From assembly GCF_001938565.1 (NCBI RefSeq), contig NZ_MSYM01000018.1, positions 124,001-188,000 on the forward strand: 64,000 nt of DNA, read 5' to 3'. Below the pieces are notes generated by a model. That model had not been told where the DNA came from. It saw only the letters and a program-made list of their open reading frames with translations, and did no database searches. Positions within the stretch are counted from its first letter, which is position 1. Every line of letters starts with the position of its first letter. The DNA comes from Rhodoferax antarcticus ANT.BR (lineage in GTDB: Bacteria; Pseudomonadota; Gammaproteobacteria; Burkholderiales; Burkholderiaceae_C). Both the position numbers and the translations under genes were made by a program. Below are positions 43,666 to 53,889 of the stretch, piece by piece.

Positions 43666-43785
43666 GGCCCGCTAGTGAGTGTCCCGAGGATGCTATTCAT
43701 CTTGAAGACAGCCAGATATCGCGTTAACCCCGGCGCAGCGCTTCAGGTCTAACCCGGCACGGCGACTGGGTGATGCGCATGCGGT

Positions 43786-43859
43786 TTCGGGGTGAAATCA
43801 CACGCGAAACGGAGTGATCAAAACGCATGCGACTGTGGGCGCGCGCCTTTCACCCCGAA
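43786..43859. repeat. inverted repeat TTCGGGGTGAAA
   Basis: Perfect 12-base arms at 43786-43797 and 43848-43859, separated by 50 bases. Probably a folding element or a remnant. Confidence 0.65.
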
Positions 43860-43895
43860 GCCCGGTCGCATCTCCCAATCACCGTGCCTAGCTGC

Positions 43896-44124
43896 TTTTG
43901 GGTCAGAATTTCTGCTGTTAACGACTCACATCCATTCTTGCCATATCCGATGCAGGCAACTTTTGACAGTCCTCCGCCGGCGTACCAAAACGCTTGCAGA
44001 ATCAGTCGGGTGATGCGCTTTGCGTAGGTTAAGGAGGAGACCGCGCAGCGGGCGGGGGACACGTAGCAAAGCGCATCGCCCGGCTGATTCACCAACCACG
44101 GAGACATCACCCTCTGACCCAAAA
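43896..44124. repeat. nested inverted repeats, MITE-like
   Basis: Outer 12-base arms TTTTGGGTCAGA at 43896-43907 and its complement at 44113-44124. Inside are 24-base arms at 44000-44023 and 44066-44089, matching at 22 of 24 positions, with a 42-base GC-rich loop. No transposase is present. Confidence 0.7.
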
Positions 44125-44230
44125 AGACGCATCCGAGGTCAACATCGGTTTGAACCACACCCGCCTGAATCTACCCTGCGACAAGCTCCCCTAAAATCCA
44201 ACGCTTTCACCGCCTGGAACCAGACCCACC

Positions 44231-44548
44231 ATGACCACCACCGAAATCAGCGGCGTGACCGTCGCCACCCAAGCCAGCGTTTACTTTGACGGCAAATGCA
44301 TCAGCCACGGCATCACCTTCGCTGACGGCACAAAAAAATCGGTTGGCGTGGTGCTACCCGCCAGCCTGACCTTCAACACCGGCGCACCCGAAATCATGGA
44401 GTGTGTGGCTGGGGGTTGCGAGTACAAACTCAAAGGCACTGACGTCTGGCTCACCTCTGCACCGGGCGACAAGTTCAGCATTCCAGGCAATTCCAGCTTC
44501 GATATTCGTGTGACAGAGGCGTACCACTACATCTGCCATTTCGGTTAA
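44231..44548 (+). CDS. ppnP: pyrimidine/purine nucleoside phosphorylase
   Basis: The 105-residue single-domain cupin matches PpnP (old name YaiE/DUF1255) over its length: ASVYFDGKCISHGITF and the cupin phrases EIMECVAGGCEYKL and SFDIRVTEAYHYICHFG. It cleaves nucleosides with phosphate in salvage. A dispersed repeat directly follows and leads into argG. Confidence 0.93.
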   Translation: MTTTEISGVTVATQASVYFDGKCISHGITFADGTKKSVGVVLPASLTFNTGAPEIMECVAGGCEYKLKGTDVWLTSAPGDKFSIPGNSSFDIRVTEAYHYICHFG

Positions 44549-44549
44549 T

Positions 44550-45939
<1,390 letters not shown>

Positions 45940-46484
45940 TTGGGACTGCTGCAGATGCAAAGGGCGTGGGTTAATCTCTGGCCTTTCCCTTCAAGCAGAC
46001 CTGCCTTAGCCCTACGCTTAGTCAAACTTCAGACCACACAAACATGCCGCGCTGGCTGCTCAAACTTAAAGGTCAACCCGCGGATCTCGAAGAGTTCCCG
46101 CACTGGTTCCCAGTCGGCGATCCGTACGCACTCACTGAAGACGAGACGACATACTAATGTCGGCCTGGCTCCAAGGCCTGAGCGCGAATTAAGCAGGTCT
46201 GTCCTGCTGCTCAACTTATATTTGGACCAACTCGATAGCAAGGTCGGCGGTGTATCCATTAGTGCCGCCAATCAAGATCTCACCGAAGCACTTTGCCCAT
46301 AGGGTGGTTTGCGTGATGGCCCATTGTGCTGGGGACATAGAAGCGCAAATTCTGCGACCTGCCGCCGCCGCCAACCGGCGCTTTCGACCAAGTACAGTCA
46401 TTTGGTCTGTTGCCGAAGTGCAGACTTTGGCGCGTGAAATCATTTGGAGCCACAACCACTCGGCCAACCCCAATGCCAGGCGGA
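45940..46484. other. gap between argG and the HD-GYP gene
   Basis: No intact gene. It holds the small degenerate frame at 46044-46302 and otherwise nothing recognised. Confidence 0.5.
46044..46302 (+). pseudogene. possible remnant of a small conserved protein
   Basis: ATG at 46044 opens a 37-codon frame (begins MPRWLLKLKGQPADLEEFP, then WFPVGDPYALTEDETTY) that ends abruptly at TAA 46155. A shifted frame continues about 45 codons (LLLNLYLDQLDSKVGG) to a stop at 46302. The N-terminal composition looks protein-like. No family is named. This may be a frame-shifted gene or chance. Confidence 0.35.
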
Positions 46485-47534
46485 CTATGGCGTTCGATTC
46501 GGCTTAGGGATGCCTTCGTGTTTGTCCGACTCTTGCAGGATGGCAAACAAAGCGTCAACGACCGCACCGTCGTACCACCTGTCTCGACCACGCTCAAGTT
46601 CGGCAATGGCCTCTTTCTGGCCTTTCGCTGCCCGGTAGGGGCGATGCGACGAAATCGCGTCGAATACGTCGGCCACAGCAATGATTCTGGCTTCCAGGGA
46701 AATTTCGGCCCCCTTCAAATGTCGGGGATACCCGGACCCGTCCAAGCGTTCATGATGCTGGTACACCATTTCAGCGATTGGCCATGGAAAGTCGATTCCT
46801 CGCAAAATATCGTAGCCGGTTTCGCAGTGGTACTTGATGAGCTCAAGTTCTGGCGCGAGCAAATGCCCCGGGCGGGACAAAATCTCAGCCGGTACCGACA
46901 TCTTGCCGATGTCATGGATACTCGCCCCGAGCCGCAGGCCGTTCAGCCGCTCAGCACCCAAGCCTAGGCGCTGCCCGATGGCGACACACAGCGCGGATAC
47001 CTTCAGTTGATGTCCGGCGGTGTAGGGGTCTCGCTTTTCGATGAACATTGCAATCGCGGCGATAGTGTCGCTAAATGCGCGGCTAAGCTGCAAACTCTCC
47101 TCCAAAACTTTGGCTTCGGAGAGCTTCAGTGCAGAGATATCTTCATGCGCGACTACCGCACGAAGCAGCCCCGCCCCAGGAAATGGCGTAATCGTCAGCA
47201 AGTACCAGCGCTTGTCTGTCGGTGAGTTACAAGGGTATTCAATCTGAAATTTATCCACAGCGTTGCTGAGCACATTTCGCAAGCCGCCTGCAACCAGCCC
47301 GGCAAATGACAGGTCTTGAGCCCCCTTTTCACTGCGGTTGTCATTGGGCTTAATGCCCACTAATGGCGCCAGATAGTTGGACCCCAACCCATAGTTCCTT
47401 AGGTGGCTGTTGTTAGCGTCAGCAAATTGCATCCACGCTTGATTGACGCCGCGTATAACGCCATCCCCGTCGAGCAACGCGATATTCGCCGACAGCGCGT
47501 CAATGATGGGTTGAAAGCTCAGGACGGGTGCCAT
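46485..47534 (-). CDS. PAS - HD-GYP domain phosphodiesterase
   Basis: About 349 residues: a PAS-like domain (about 5-125) and an HD-GYP domain (about 150-345). Metal-binding and signature residues are intact: ASIHDIGKM (HD, about 207), KYHCETG, HHERLDGSGYP (GYP, about 265). It should break cyclic-di-GMP to GMP. ATG 47534 is chosen because the frame upstream (to 47735) overlaps a pseudogene; its ribosome site is weak, so the start is uncertain. Confidence 0.85.
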   Translation of the reverse strand: MAPVLSFQPIIDALSANIALLDGDGVIRGVNQAWMQFADANNSHLRNYGLGSNYLAPLVGIKPNDNRSEKGAQDLSFAGLVAGGLRNVLSNAVDKFQIEYPCNSPTDKRWYLLTITPFPGAGLLRAVVAHEDISALKLSEAKVLEESLQLSRAFSDTIAAIAMFIEKRDPYTAGHQLKVSALCVAIGQRLGLGAERLNGLRLGASIHDIGKMSVPAEILSRPGHLLAPELELIKYHCETGYDILRGIDFPWPIAEMVYQHHERLDGSGYPRHLKGAEISLEARIIAVADVFDAISSHRPYRAAKGQKEAIAELERGRDRWYDGAVVDALFAILQESDKHEGIPKPNRTP

Positions 47535-47565
47535 GCCTGAATGGGGCAAAGGTGCCGCTAAGGAA

Positions 47566-47886
47566 AGCTTGACAATTTCTTCACTACGCACATCAGATGA
47601 AAGCGGATATCGGTGGATGGCGGACCGCATGCTGGAACTTGCGGCAGAACAGTCCGGTTTTCCTGGCGTCGAAAGTGTTCGAGAAGTTGATGGGTTCGGC
47701 ATGGCTGTTTCTAACTCGGAAAGTGATGAAACCATTGCGTCTTGGCAATCCCAGGCTAAGAATCAAGTTGCCCAAGAAGCGTGCAAGGCACTTTGGAAGG
47801 AGCACTATTAGCTGCGGATTTCTCGCGTAGAGCATGCCTATGCTAAACGAGCTTTGGTCAAGCATGTTGACGCCGACACCAAATGA
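47566..47886 (+). pseudogene. antibiotic-biosynthesis-type monooxygenase (ABM) remnant
   Basis: The frame reads RTSDESGYRWMADRMLELA then EQSGFPGVESVREVDGFGMAVS, matching ABM-family proteins, but the usual YWES reads NSES. A TAG at 47809 breaks the frame, after which LRISRVEHAYAKRA continues the family C-terminus to TGA 47886. The N-terminal strand is lost. It is divergent from the HD-GYP gene and overlaps its possible upstream extension. Confidence 0.65.
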
Positions 47887-48221
47887 ACGAATGCTGCCGG
47901 AATTTAGGTGAGCAGTTCCAAATACTGGTTCATCAATCGCGACAATCCGTTGCGTGAAATTGCACTGCTCAACCCAAAGTCAGCACATTACCTGCATTCT
48001 GGTCAGTCCAGAGCAGGCGCGCGCACCTAGCGACCTTAAGCTGTTTTTCCACACACTCCAGGGTTGAGCGTCTACTGATACCGCCTGGCCCTTGGCGGCG
48101 GTCTTCAAGACGGTTGCGGGAATTGATACCGGTAGTCGCATGGGCCCAAAGCAGACGCATACCTATGTCTGCGTGGAAGCCACCACAGGTGGCAGTCACC
48201 TGGAGGCTGGCTTCTTTGACT
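47887..48221. other. gap before the NAD-binding protein gene
   Basis: Nothing recognised on either strand; short open frames lack family resemblance and ribosome sites. Confidence 0.5.
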
Positions 48222-49220
48222 TCAATGCGACCGGCTGCGCACGCCCATCAAGCCGCTACGGATGTTGCGACCGTTCAGGTATTCCTGCGCAATCGGCTGC
48301 AAGCTTGAGGCGGTGATGCCCAGTGACGCCAGACCAGGCTGCTGGCCGGTGGAGACGTTATCCAACTTCATCGAATCCAGGTTGTCATCACTCATCACCG
48401 GCTCACCGGGGGCCAAGCTCATCACTTTGGCTTGAAGACGCCCGGCCCATTCAGGCAGTGCAAAAACCGGCCGCCCAAAGCCGCCGCCAATGCCTGCCAG
48501 CTTGGCAGACAGTTGCACCAGTTCCTTCAAGGTAAACACTTCCGGCCCCACCGCTTCGATGATGCGCGGTGACGCCGCTTTGCTAGCTCCGGCTAGGCAG
48601 TTCACCACCGCCTGGGCCACGTCTTGCACCCACACCGGCTGAAACCGGGCGGTGGCACCGGCCAGCGGCATCACCGGGAAGATGCGCTGTAGCTTGGCAA
48701 ACACGTTGATGAACTTGTCTTTTGCGCCAAAGATGACGCTCGGGCGCAGAATACTTAGATCAAAGCCTTCACGGCCAGCGGCTGCGCCAGCAGAGGCAGC
48801 CTGCGTCAGCACCGCTTCGCCCTCGCTCTTGGAACGCAGGTACATCGACGGCAACTTGTCTGGCTGCACCGCATCTGCGCCGAGCGCGCTGATATGCACC
48901 ATTTGCTGCACGCCTCCAGCCAGACAGGCTCTGGCGATTTTGCGGGGCAATTCAACATGGGTGCGGTCAAACGATTCCTGGGTGCCGTGCAGGATGGCTA
49001 CCAGGTTGACCAGAGCATCGCGGCCCGCCACCGCGCGGGTCAACGCCGCTTCGTCGTGGACATCGAGCTCCAGTACCGTCAGGTTCGGAAGATGCATGAT
49101 GTCGTTGGCGTTGGCGCGGCGGCGGGACGGTACCGTGACGTCCCAGCCATCGCTCACAAGCTTTTCACACACATGGGCACCTACAAAGCCGGTACCGCCG
49201 AGCACAATGATTTTTTTCAT
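48222..49220 (-). CDS. NAD(P)-binding protein, complex I NDUFA9-like SDR family
   Basis: About 332 residues: an atypical short-chain dehydrogenase fold with the nucleotide loop VLGGTGFVGAHV (about 5-16) and MVHISALGAD (about 105). The family resembles the NDUFA9 subunit of complex I and ubiquinone-biosynthesis partners; the bacterial role is not firmly set. ATG 49220 begins the Rossmann strand; an ATG four codons upstream is also possible. It lies beside murB in the same direction. Confidence 0.85.
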   Translation of the reverse strand: MKKIIVLGGTGFVGAHVCEKLVSDGWDVTVPSRRRANANDIMHLPNLTVLELDVHDEAALTRAVAGRDALVNLVAILHGTQESFDRTHVELPRKIARACLAGGVQQMVHISALGADAVQPDKLPSMYLRSKSEGEAVLTQAASAGAAAGREGFDLSILRPSVIFGAKDKFINVFAKLQRIFPVMPLAGATARFQPVWVQDVAQAVVNCLAGASKAASPRIIEAVGPEVFTLKELVQLSAKLAGIGGGFGRPVFALPEWAGRLQAKVMSLAPGEPVMSDDNLDSMKLDNVSTGQQPGLASLGITASSLQPIAQEYLNGRNIRSGLMGVRSRSH

Positions 49221-49339
49221 AGGGCGGATCATGCTTCAAAAATGCCGCCGAGTCTGTCCGCTTGGTCACAAATCCCGAAGCGCCCTCGGGACAAAGCGGC
49301 TAAAAGTGGTCAAACGCGTCGCCGCATCGCGCGCGCGGG

Positions 49340-50431
49340 CTACACCACCACCGGCTCGGGCTCCAGCAAGATGCCAAAGCGCTCGTAAACACTGGTCTGG
49401 ATGGCTTTGGCCAGGGTCATCACCTCGCCGCCGGTGGCGCCATCCGGCCCGTCCACCGAGCCGCGATTTACCAGCACCAGCGCCTGCTTTTCATAGACGC
49501 CCGCCATACCCACCGACTTGCCACGCCAGCCGCAGGCATCAATCAGCCAGCCAGCGGCCAGCTTGAAGCTGCCGTCGGGCAGCGGGTAATACACCACTTT
49601 GGGGTCGCGACCGATGATGTCGGTGCACTGCTCGGGCGACACCGTCGGGTTTTTGAAGAAGCTGCCGGCATTGCCGATCACCGCCGGATCAGGCAGCTTG
49701 GCATGGCGAACCTCGCACACCCAGTCAAACAACTGTTGTGCGGTGGGCTGATCTGTGCAGTGCTCAGCCATCTTTTTGTCGATGTCGGCGTAGCCCAGCA
49801 CCGGCTTCCAGGGCTTGGGCAGGGCAAAGCGCACGCGCAAGATCAGTGCCCGGTCTTTAAGCCCAATTGGGCTGTAGCCCCCGTCTTGCTTGCCTGAGCT
49901 GCTATGTTTAAAGACAGAGTCACGGTAACCAAAGGCGCATTGGCCGGCGTTCAGAGTGAAGGTTTCGCCAGTTTGCAGGTCAATGGCGTCCAGCGACTCA
50001 AAGCGGTCTTGCAGCTCCACACCGTAGGCGCCAATGTTTTGCACCGGTGCAGCCCCCACGGTGCCCGGAATCAGCGCCATGTTTTCCAGGCCCGGCAAGC
50101 CCTGCGCCAGCGTCCAGGCGACAAACGCGTGCCAGTCTTCACCGGCGCCAGCTTCCACAATGACCGCTTTGGCGGTTTCACCAACCACCTGGCGGCCCAA
50201 AACTTCGACCTTGAGCACCAGCGGCTTCACGTCGCCGGTGAGCACAATGTTGCTGCCGCCGCCCAGCACAAACTTGGGCTCGCTGGCCCAGGCGGGGTCA
50301 GCCAGCAGCGATTTGACGTCAGCCTCGCTGGTGATGTGCGCCAAAGCTTGCGCCCGCGCCACGATGTGAAAGCTGTTGAGGCCCTGAAGAGGCACGTTTT
50401 TCTGAACTAACATGGCGGAATTGTCGAACAT
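49340..50431 (-). CDS. murB: UDP-N-acetylenolpyruvoylglucosamine reductase
   Basis: The 363-residue flavoenzyme reduces UDP-GlcNAc-enolpyruvate to UDP-MurNAc in peptidoglycan synthesis. It has the FAD loop [13 protein letters not shown] (about 57-69), [14 protein letters not shown] (about 127-140), and NAGSFFKNP (about 252). A repeat copy (49863-49910) adds about 14 residues ([15 protein letters not shown]) in frame after YRDSVFK. An ATG six codons downstream is a second start option. It is divergent from yajQ. Confidence 0.95.
   Translation of the reverse strand: MFDNSAMLVQKNVPLQGLNSFHIVARAQALAHITSEADVKSLLADPAWASEPKFVLGGGSNIVLTGDVKPLVLKVEVLGRQVVGETAKAVIVEAGAGEDWHAFVAWTLAQGLPGLENMALIPGTVGAAPVQNIGAYGVELQDRFESLDAIDLQTGETFTLNAGQCAFGYRDSVFKHSSSGKQDGGYSPIGLKDRALILRVRFALPKPWKPVLGYADIDKKMAEHCTDQPTAQQLFDWVCEVRHAKLPDPAVIGNAGSFFKNPTVSPEQCTDIIGRDPKVVYYPLPDGSFKLAAGWLIDACGWRGKSVGMAGVYEKQALVLVNRGSVDGPDGATGGEVMTLAKAIQTSVYERFGILLEPEPVVV
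49863..49910 (-). repeat. dispersed repeat copy 9, inside murB
   Basis: Minus strand: ATAGCAGCTCAGGCAAGCAA, then GACGGGGGCTACAGCCCAATTG. A diverged copy lying in the murB frame. Confidence 0.6.
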
Positions 50432-50446
50432 TTAGTGAGAACCCTT

Positions 50447-50932
50447 ATGCCCTCTTTTGACACCGTTTGCGAAGCCAGCATGGTTGACGTGAAGCACGCC
50501 GTAGAAAACACCGCCAAGGAAATTGGCACGCGCTTTGACTTCAAAGGCACGCCCGCCAGCGTGGAACTCAAAGACAAGGAAATCACCCTGATTGGTGATG
50601 CCGATTTTCAGCTCACCCAGATCGAAGACATCCTGCGCAACAAGCTCACCAAGCGCAATGTGGATGTGCGTTTTCTGGACAAGGGCGATGTGCAGAAAAT
50701 CGGCGGTGACAAGGTCAAACAGATCATCAAGGTGCGCGACGGTATTGAGACCGAGTTGGGCAAAAAAATCCAGCGCTTTATCAAAGACAGCAAGATCAAG
50801 GTGCAGGCCGCCATTCAGGACGGCAAACTGCGCGTCACCGGCAAAGACCGTGACGACCTGCAAGCCGCGCAGGCGCTGATCAAAAAAGAAGTGCCCGACA
50901 TGCCGCTGGGCTTTGACAACTACCGCGACTGA
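50447..50932 (+). CDS. yajQ: YajQ family nucleotide-binding protein
   Basis: The 161-residue protein matches YajQ/UPF0234 throughout ([21 protein letters not shown], then [17 protein letters not shown]). The family binds cyclic-di-GMP or nucleic acids; in Xanthomonas a YajQ acts as a c-di-GMP effector, which fits the many c-di-GMP enzymes here. Start codons of yajQ and murB are 15 bases apart, head to head. Confidence 0.93.
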   Translation: MPSFDTVCEASMVDVKHAVENTAKEIGTRFDFKGTPASVELKDKEITLIGDADFQLTQIEDILRNKLTKRNVDVRFLDKGDVQKIGGDKVKQIIKVRDGIETELGKKIQRFIKDSKIKVQAAIQDGKLRVTGKDRDDLQAAQALIKKEVPDMPLGFDNYRD

Positions 50933-50944
50933 TGGCCTGCGCTG

Positions 50945-51607
50945 ATGGCCTTTGATTTTCGCCTTCTGCCTGGCTTGACGCTGGCGACGCTGCTGGTAGC
51001 GCTGGCGGGCAGTGCCGGCGCGCAAAGCGTGGCCTTGGCCGGACTGTTGGGCAGCAAGGCCCTGCTGGTGATTGACGGCGGCCAGCCGCGCAGCCTGGCG
51101 GTGGGTGAGTCGCACCAGGGCGTCAAACTGATCAGCTTGCAAGGTGAGCTGGCCATGGTGGAGATGGGTGGCAAGCGCCAGTCACTGCGCCTGGGCGGTG
51201 CACCGGCCAGCGTGGGGGGTTCGGGCGAAGCAGCGGGTGGCAACCGAATAGTGCTTAGCGCCGACTCACGTGGCCACTTCATGACACAAGGGCAGATCAA
51301 CGGGCGCAGCGCCGCCATGATGGTGGACACCGGTGCCTCCCTGGTCAGCCTGTCGGCACAGCAAGCCCAACAATTCGGGCTGGCCTACAAACAGGGCCGT
51401 ATGCAGGGCATGAGCACCGCCAATGGCGTCATTCCCAGCTGGCGCATCAAGCTTGGCCAACTGCGTGTGGGCGAGGTAACCCTGTACGACGTGGACGCGG
51501 TGGTGTCCGAGGGTGCCATGCCCTACGTGCTGCTGGGCAACAACTTTTTGAGCCGTTTCCAGATGAACCGTAACAACGACCAGATGGTGCTGGACAAGCG
51601 CTTTTAA
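50945..51607 (+). CDS. retropepsin-like aspartic protease (TIGR02281 type)
   Basis: A 220-residue protein with a signal peptide (about 1-25, cleaved near GSAGAQ) and a clan AA aspartic protease domain (about 115-220), active-site MVDTGASLVSLS and the YVLLGNNFLSRF strand. A single active-site motif means it would act as a dimer in the periplasm. Substrate unknown. Twelve bases after yajQ, so probably cotranscribed. Confidence 0.88.
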   Translation: MAFDFRLLPGLTLATLLVALAGSAGAQSVALAGLLGSKALLVIDGGQPRSLAVGESHQGVKLISLQGELAMVEMGGKRQSLRLGGAPASVGGSGEAAGGNRIVLSADSRGHFMTQGQINGRSAAMMVDTGASLVSLSAQQAQQFGLAYKQGRMQGMSTANGVIPSWRIKLGQLRVGEVTLYDVDAVVSEGAMPYVLLGNNFLSRFQMNRNNDQMVLDKRF

Positions 51608-51620
51608 GGGTCAGCAACGC

Positions 51621-52592
51621 ATGCCCCTGATTGTCAAAACCGAAGACGAGTACGAAGACCTGCTGGGCCAGTGGTCTGACCTGGAGTCTGGCCTGGCGGT
51701 GGTGTTGACGCACCCCGACAGCGTGCAGGAATTCAGCCAGCGCATTCACCAGTACGACCGCTGGCTGCAGGATTTGCTCAAACAAGACGCCGACGTCAGC
51801 CTGTACCTGCTGTTTCAGCTGGCGACCCAATCGCCGGTGGGTTACAGCGCCTCACACGCTTTGGTATGTGCCGTGCTGTGTGATTTGCTGGCCACCCACT
51901 TCGCCATGCCACGCCTGCAGCGTGACAGCTTGGTGCGTGCCGCGCTGACCATGAACGTGGCCATGACCGTGCTGCAGGACCACATGGCCACCCAGCGCAG
52001 CCGCCCCACACCTGAGCAGCAATTAGTGATCAAGGCACACCCGGACAAAGCCGCAGCGATGCTGGAGGCCAAAGGCATCACCGACCTCCTCTGGCTGGAC
52101 GTGGTGCGCCGCCACCACCTGGAAGACGTGTCGCAGGAAGCCCTGAGCATGTTGCCTGCGGCGCGCCGTCTGGCGCATATCCTGCTGGTGGTGGACCGCT
52201 ATGCCGCCATGATCAGCCCGCGTGAATCGCGTGAGGGGCAAAGCGCTGCCGATTCGGCCCGCAACCTGTTGCAAAGCCAGACCGGGAACGGCGGCGCGGT
52301 GGGCCAGGCGCTGATCAACAGCGTGGGTTTTTGCCCGCCGGGCACGTTTGTGCAGTTGGAAGATGGCCGGGTGGCTATCGTCACCCGGCGCACCAAGCAG
52401 GCTAACCAGCCCGATGTGGTGGTGGTGCTGGACGTGCAAGGCAAACTGTCGCGCCCGCCGGTGTGGCATTGCACCTCGGGCGCCGGTGCAGGCATTGCTT
52501 CGGCGCTGCTGGCCTCAGCGGTGCGCGAGCGTATCAACCACCATCTGATTTTGCAGATGGGTGATACGGCGCAGGCCGCAAGCGTTATTTAA
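51621..52592 (+). CDS. degenerate HD-GYP-like protein
   Basis: A 323-residue protein that aligns with HD-GYP domains over about 65-200 (PTPEQQLVIKAHPDKAAAML, then LDVVRRHHLED). The metal-binding HD is replaced (AALTMNVAM where LLHDIGK is usual) and GYP is absent. It is probably catalytically dead and may bind rather than cut cyclic-di-GMP. It follows the protease gene by 13 bases. Repeat copy 6 follows. Confidence 0.72.
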   Translation: MPLIVKTEDEYEDLLGQWSDLESGLAVVLTHPDSVQEFSQRIHQYDRWLQDLLKQDADVSLYLLFQLATQSPVGYSASHALVCAVLCDLLATHFAMPRLQRDSLVRAALTMNVAMTVLQDHMATQRSRPTPEQQLVIKAHPDKAAAMLEAKGITDLLWLDVVRRHHLEDVSQEALSMLPAARRLAHILLVVDRYAAMISPRESREGQSAADSARNLLQSQTGNGGAVGQALINSVGFCPPGTFVQLEDGRVAIVTRRTKQANQPDVVVVLDVQGKLSRPPVWHCTSGAGAGIASALLASAVRERINHHLILQMGDTAQAASVI

Positions 52593-52594
52593 TT

Positions 52595-52637
52595 TATAGC
52601 TACTCACGCTTATCCTATAAGGGCTAGAGGCTTTTTT
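52595..52637 (+). repeat. dispersed repeat copy 6
   Basis: Reads TATAGCTACTCACGCTTATC, then CTATAAGGGCTAGAGGCTTTTTT. It is the best match to the consensus and ends 4 bases before the next ATG, supplying the only AGAGG. Confidence 0.85.
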
Positions 52638-52641
52638 GACC

Positions 52642-53151
52642 ATGATCTCTGAACCCACCAGCCCCACGCCGCATGAGCCGCGCCTGAACCGCGCACTGCG
52701 CAAGCTGATACACACCCAGCGTGTGGCGGCGCTGGGCACGCTCAACGCGCAAGGCAAACCGTTTGTGTCGATGGTGCCGTTTGCCATTGAGCCGGACTCA
52801 GCCACGCTGGTCATCCACGTCAGCTTGCTGGCACCACACACCCGCAACCTGCTGTCAGACCCGGCGGTTTCGCTCATGGTGATGCAGGCTGAAGCGCCAC
52901 TGGAGCCGGTGCACGCCCTGCCCCGCGTGTCACTGGACGGCACGGCCGCCCGTTTGACGCCCGACAGCGCTGCCTGGCAAGCCGCCCGTAGCGCCTACCT
53001 GGCGCGTTTTCCTGAAGCAGAGATGATGACCCGGCTCGGCGATTTCAGCTTCTTTGCGATTAAGGTCACCGAGGCACGCCACATCGCTGGATTCGGCTCG
53101 GCCCGCCCGCTGGCACCCGAAGACCTGACCAGCGTGCTACACTATTTGTAG
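52642..53151 (+). CDS. pyridoxamine 5'-phosphate oxidase-like (HugZ-type) protein
   Basis: A 169-residue split-barrel flavin-binding fold: IHTQRVAALGTLNAQGKPFVSMVPF (family N-terminus, about 23-45) and the SLLAPHTRNLL stretch. The family includes HugZ haem oxygenases and PNPOx-like proteins; no specific substrate can be read. The start is immediately after repeat copy 6, and the stop TAG is inside repeat copy 7. Confidence 0.85.
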   Translation: MISEPTSPTPHEPRLNRALRKLIHTQRVAALGTLNAQGKPFVSMVPFAIEPDSATLVIHVSLLAPHTRNLLSDPAVSLMVMQAEAPLEPVHALPRVSLDGTAARLTPDSAAWQAARSAYLARFPEAEMMTRLGDFSFFAIKVTEARHIAGFGSARPLAPEDLTSVLHYL

Positions 53152-53189
53152 CTGCTCGCGCTTTACAGACGGGAGCTAGAGGCTGATTT
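53145..53189 (+). repeat. dispersed repeat copy 7, supplies a stop codon
   Basis: Reads TTTGTAGCTGCTCGCGCTTT, then ACAGACGGGAGCTAGAGGC. The TAG at its start is the stop of the PNPOx-like gene. Confidence 0.75.
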
Positions 53190-53889
53190 AGCCCGCAATA
53201 AACGCGACGATCATGCGCGCCACGGCATCGCCGTCATGGCCTTCGGCCAGGCTGTCGGTGCAGGCCAGGTACTGCGCCTCACCCAGCACAGCACGACGCT
53301 TGTCCAGCAAAAAGGCGCTGTAGGCCTCGACAAACTCGGGGTGCGGCTGCACGCAAAACACCCGGTCTTCCACCGCAAACGCTGCCACCGGGCAAAACGC
53401 ACTGGTGGCCAGCAGCGTGGCGCCTTCGGGCAGGTCAAACACCTGGTCCTGGTGGCTGGCCAGCAGGGCGATGTCAGTGCGCCCCTCGGCTTGCGGCAGC
53501 TCTGGCGCCAGCCACTGGTAAGCCATGCGCCCGGCACCCCAGCCCTGCGGCGCGCGGCCCACCCGCGCGCCCAAAATCAGGCCAATCAACTGGTGGCCAA
53601 AACACACGCCAACCAGCTTCTTTTTGGCTTGCAGAAGCTGCTCTACCTTCTCACGCAGCGCCAGCACCCAGGGCTCTTGCGAGAAGGCATCAGCCCGGCT
53701 GCCGGTCAGCAGCACGGCGTCATAGCTGTCAAACGTCGCGGGGTACTCACCCTTGTAGGTTTTGAAAATGTCAAAGCTGCCGGTGGCGCCCGCATCACGC
53801 AGCAGGCGCTCAAACATGGCGCCATAGCCTGTATAGGTGGCCTCAATGGCCGGGTCGAGGTAGTCGTTGTCGAGAATGCAAAGATTCAT
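53188..53889 (-). CDS. class I glutamine amidotransferase-like protein
   Basis: A 233-residue GATase1 domain: nucleophile Cys in GVCFGHQLIG (about 95) and the His in CVQPHPEF (about 184). It resembles the GMP-synthase glutaminase-like stand-alone group (YfeJ-like). Acceptor unknown. It overlaps plsY by ATGA. Confidence 0.88.
   Translation of the reverse strand: MNLCILDNDYLDPAIEATYTGYGAMFERLLRDAGATGSFDIFKTYKGEYPATFDSYDAVLLTGSRADAFSQEPWVLALREKVEQLLQAKKKLVGVCFGHQLIGLILGARVGRAPQGWGAGRMAYQWLAPELPQAEGRTDIALLASHQDQVFDLPEGATLLATSAFCPVAAFAVEDRVFCVQPHPEFVEAYSAFLLDKRRAVLGEAQYLACTDSLAEGHDGDAVARMIVAFIAG

Larger units (their letters stand above)
43666..44230. other. 565-base gap with nested inverted repeats
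   Basis: No convincing gene. It holds the inverted-repeat pairs listed separately. GTGATGCGC is repeated in direct orientation at both halves. The final part (44200 on) is the ppnP leader. Confidence 0.6.

Noticed and set aside
47969..48308. Short open frames between the ABM remnant and the SDR gene
   Set aside because: No recognisable family, ribosome site or codon pattern on either strand.
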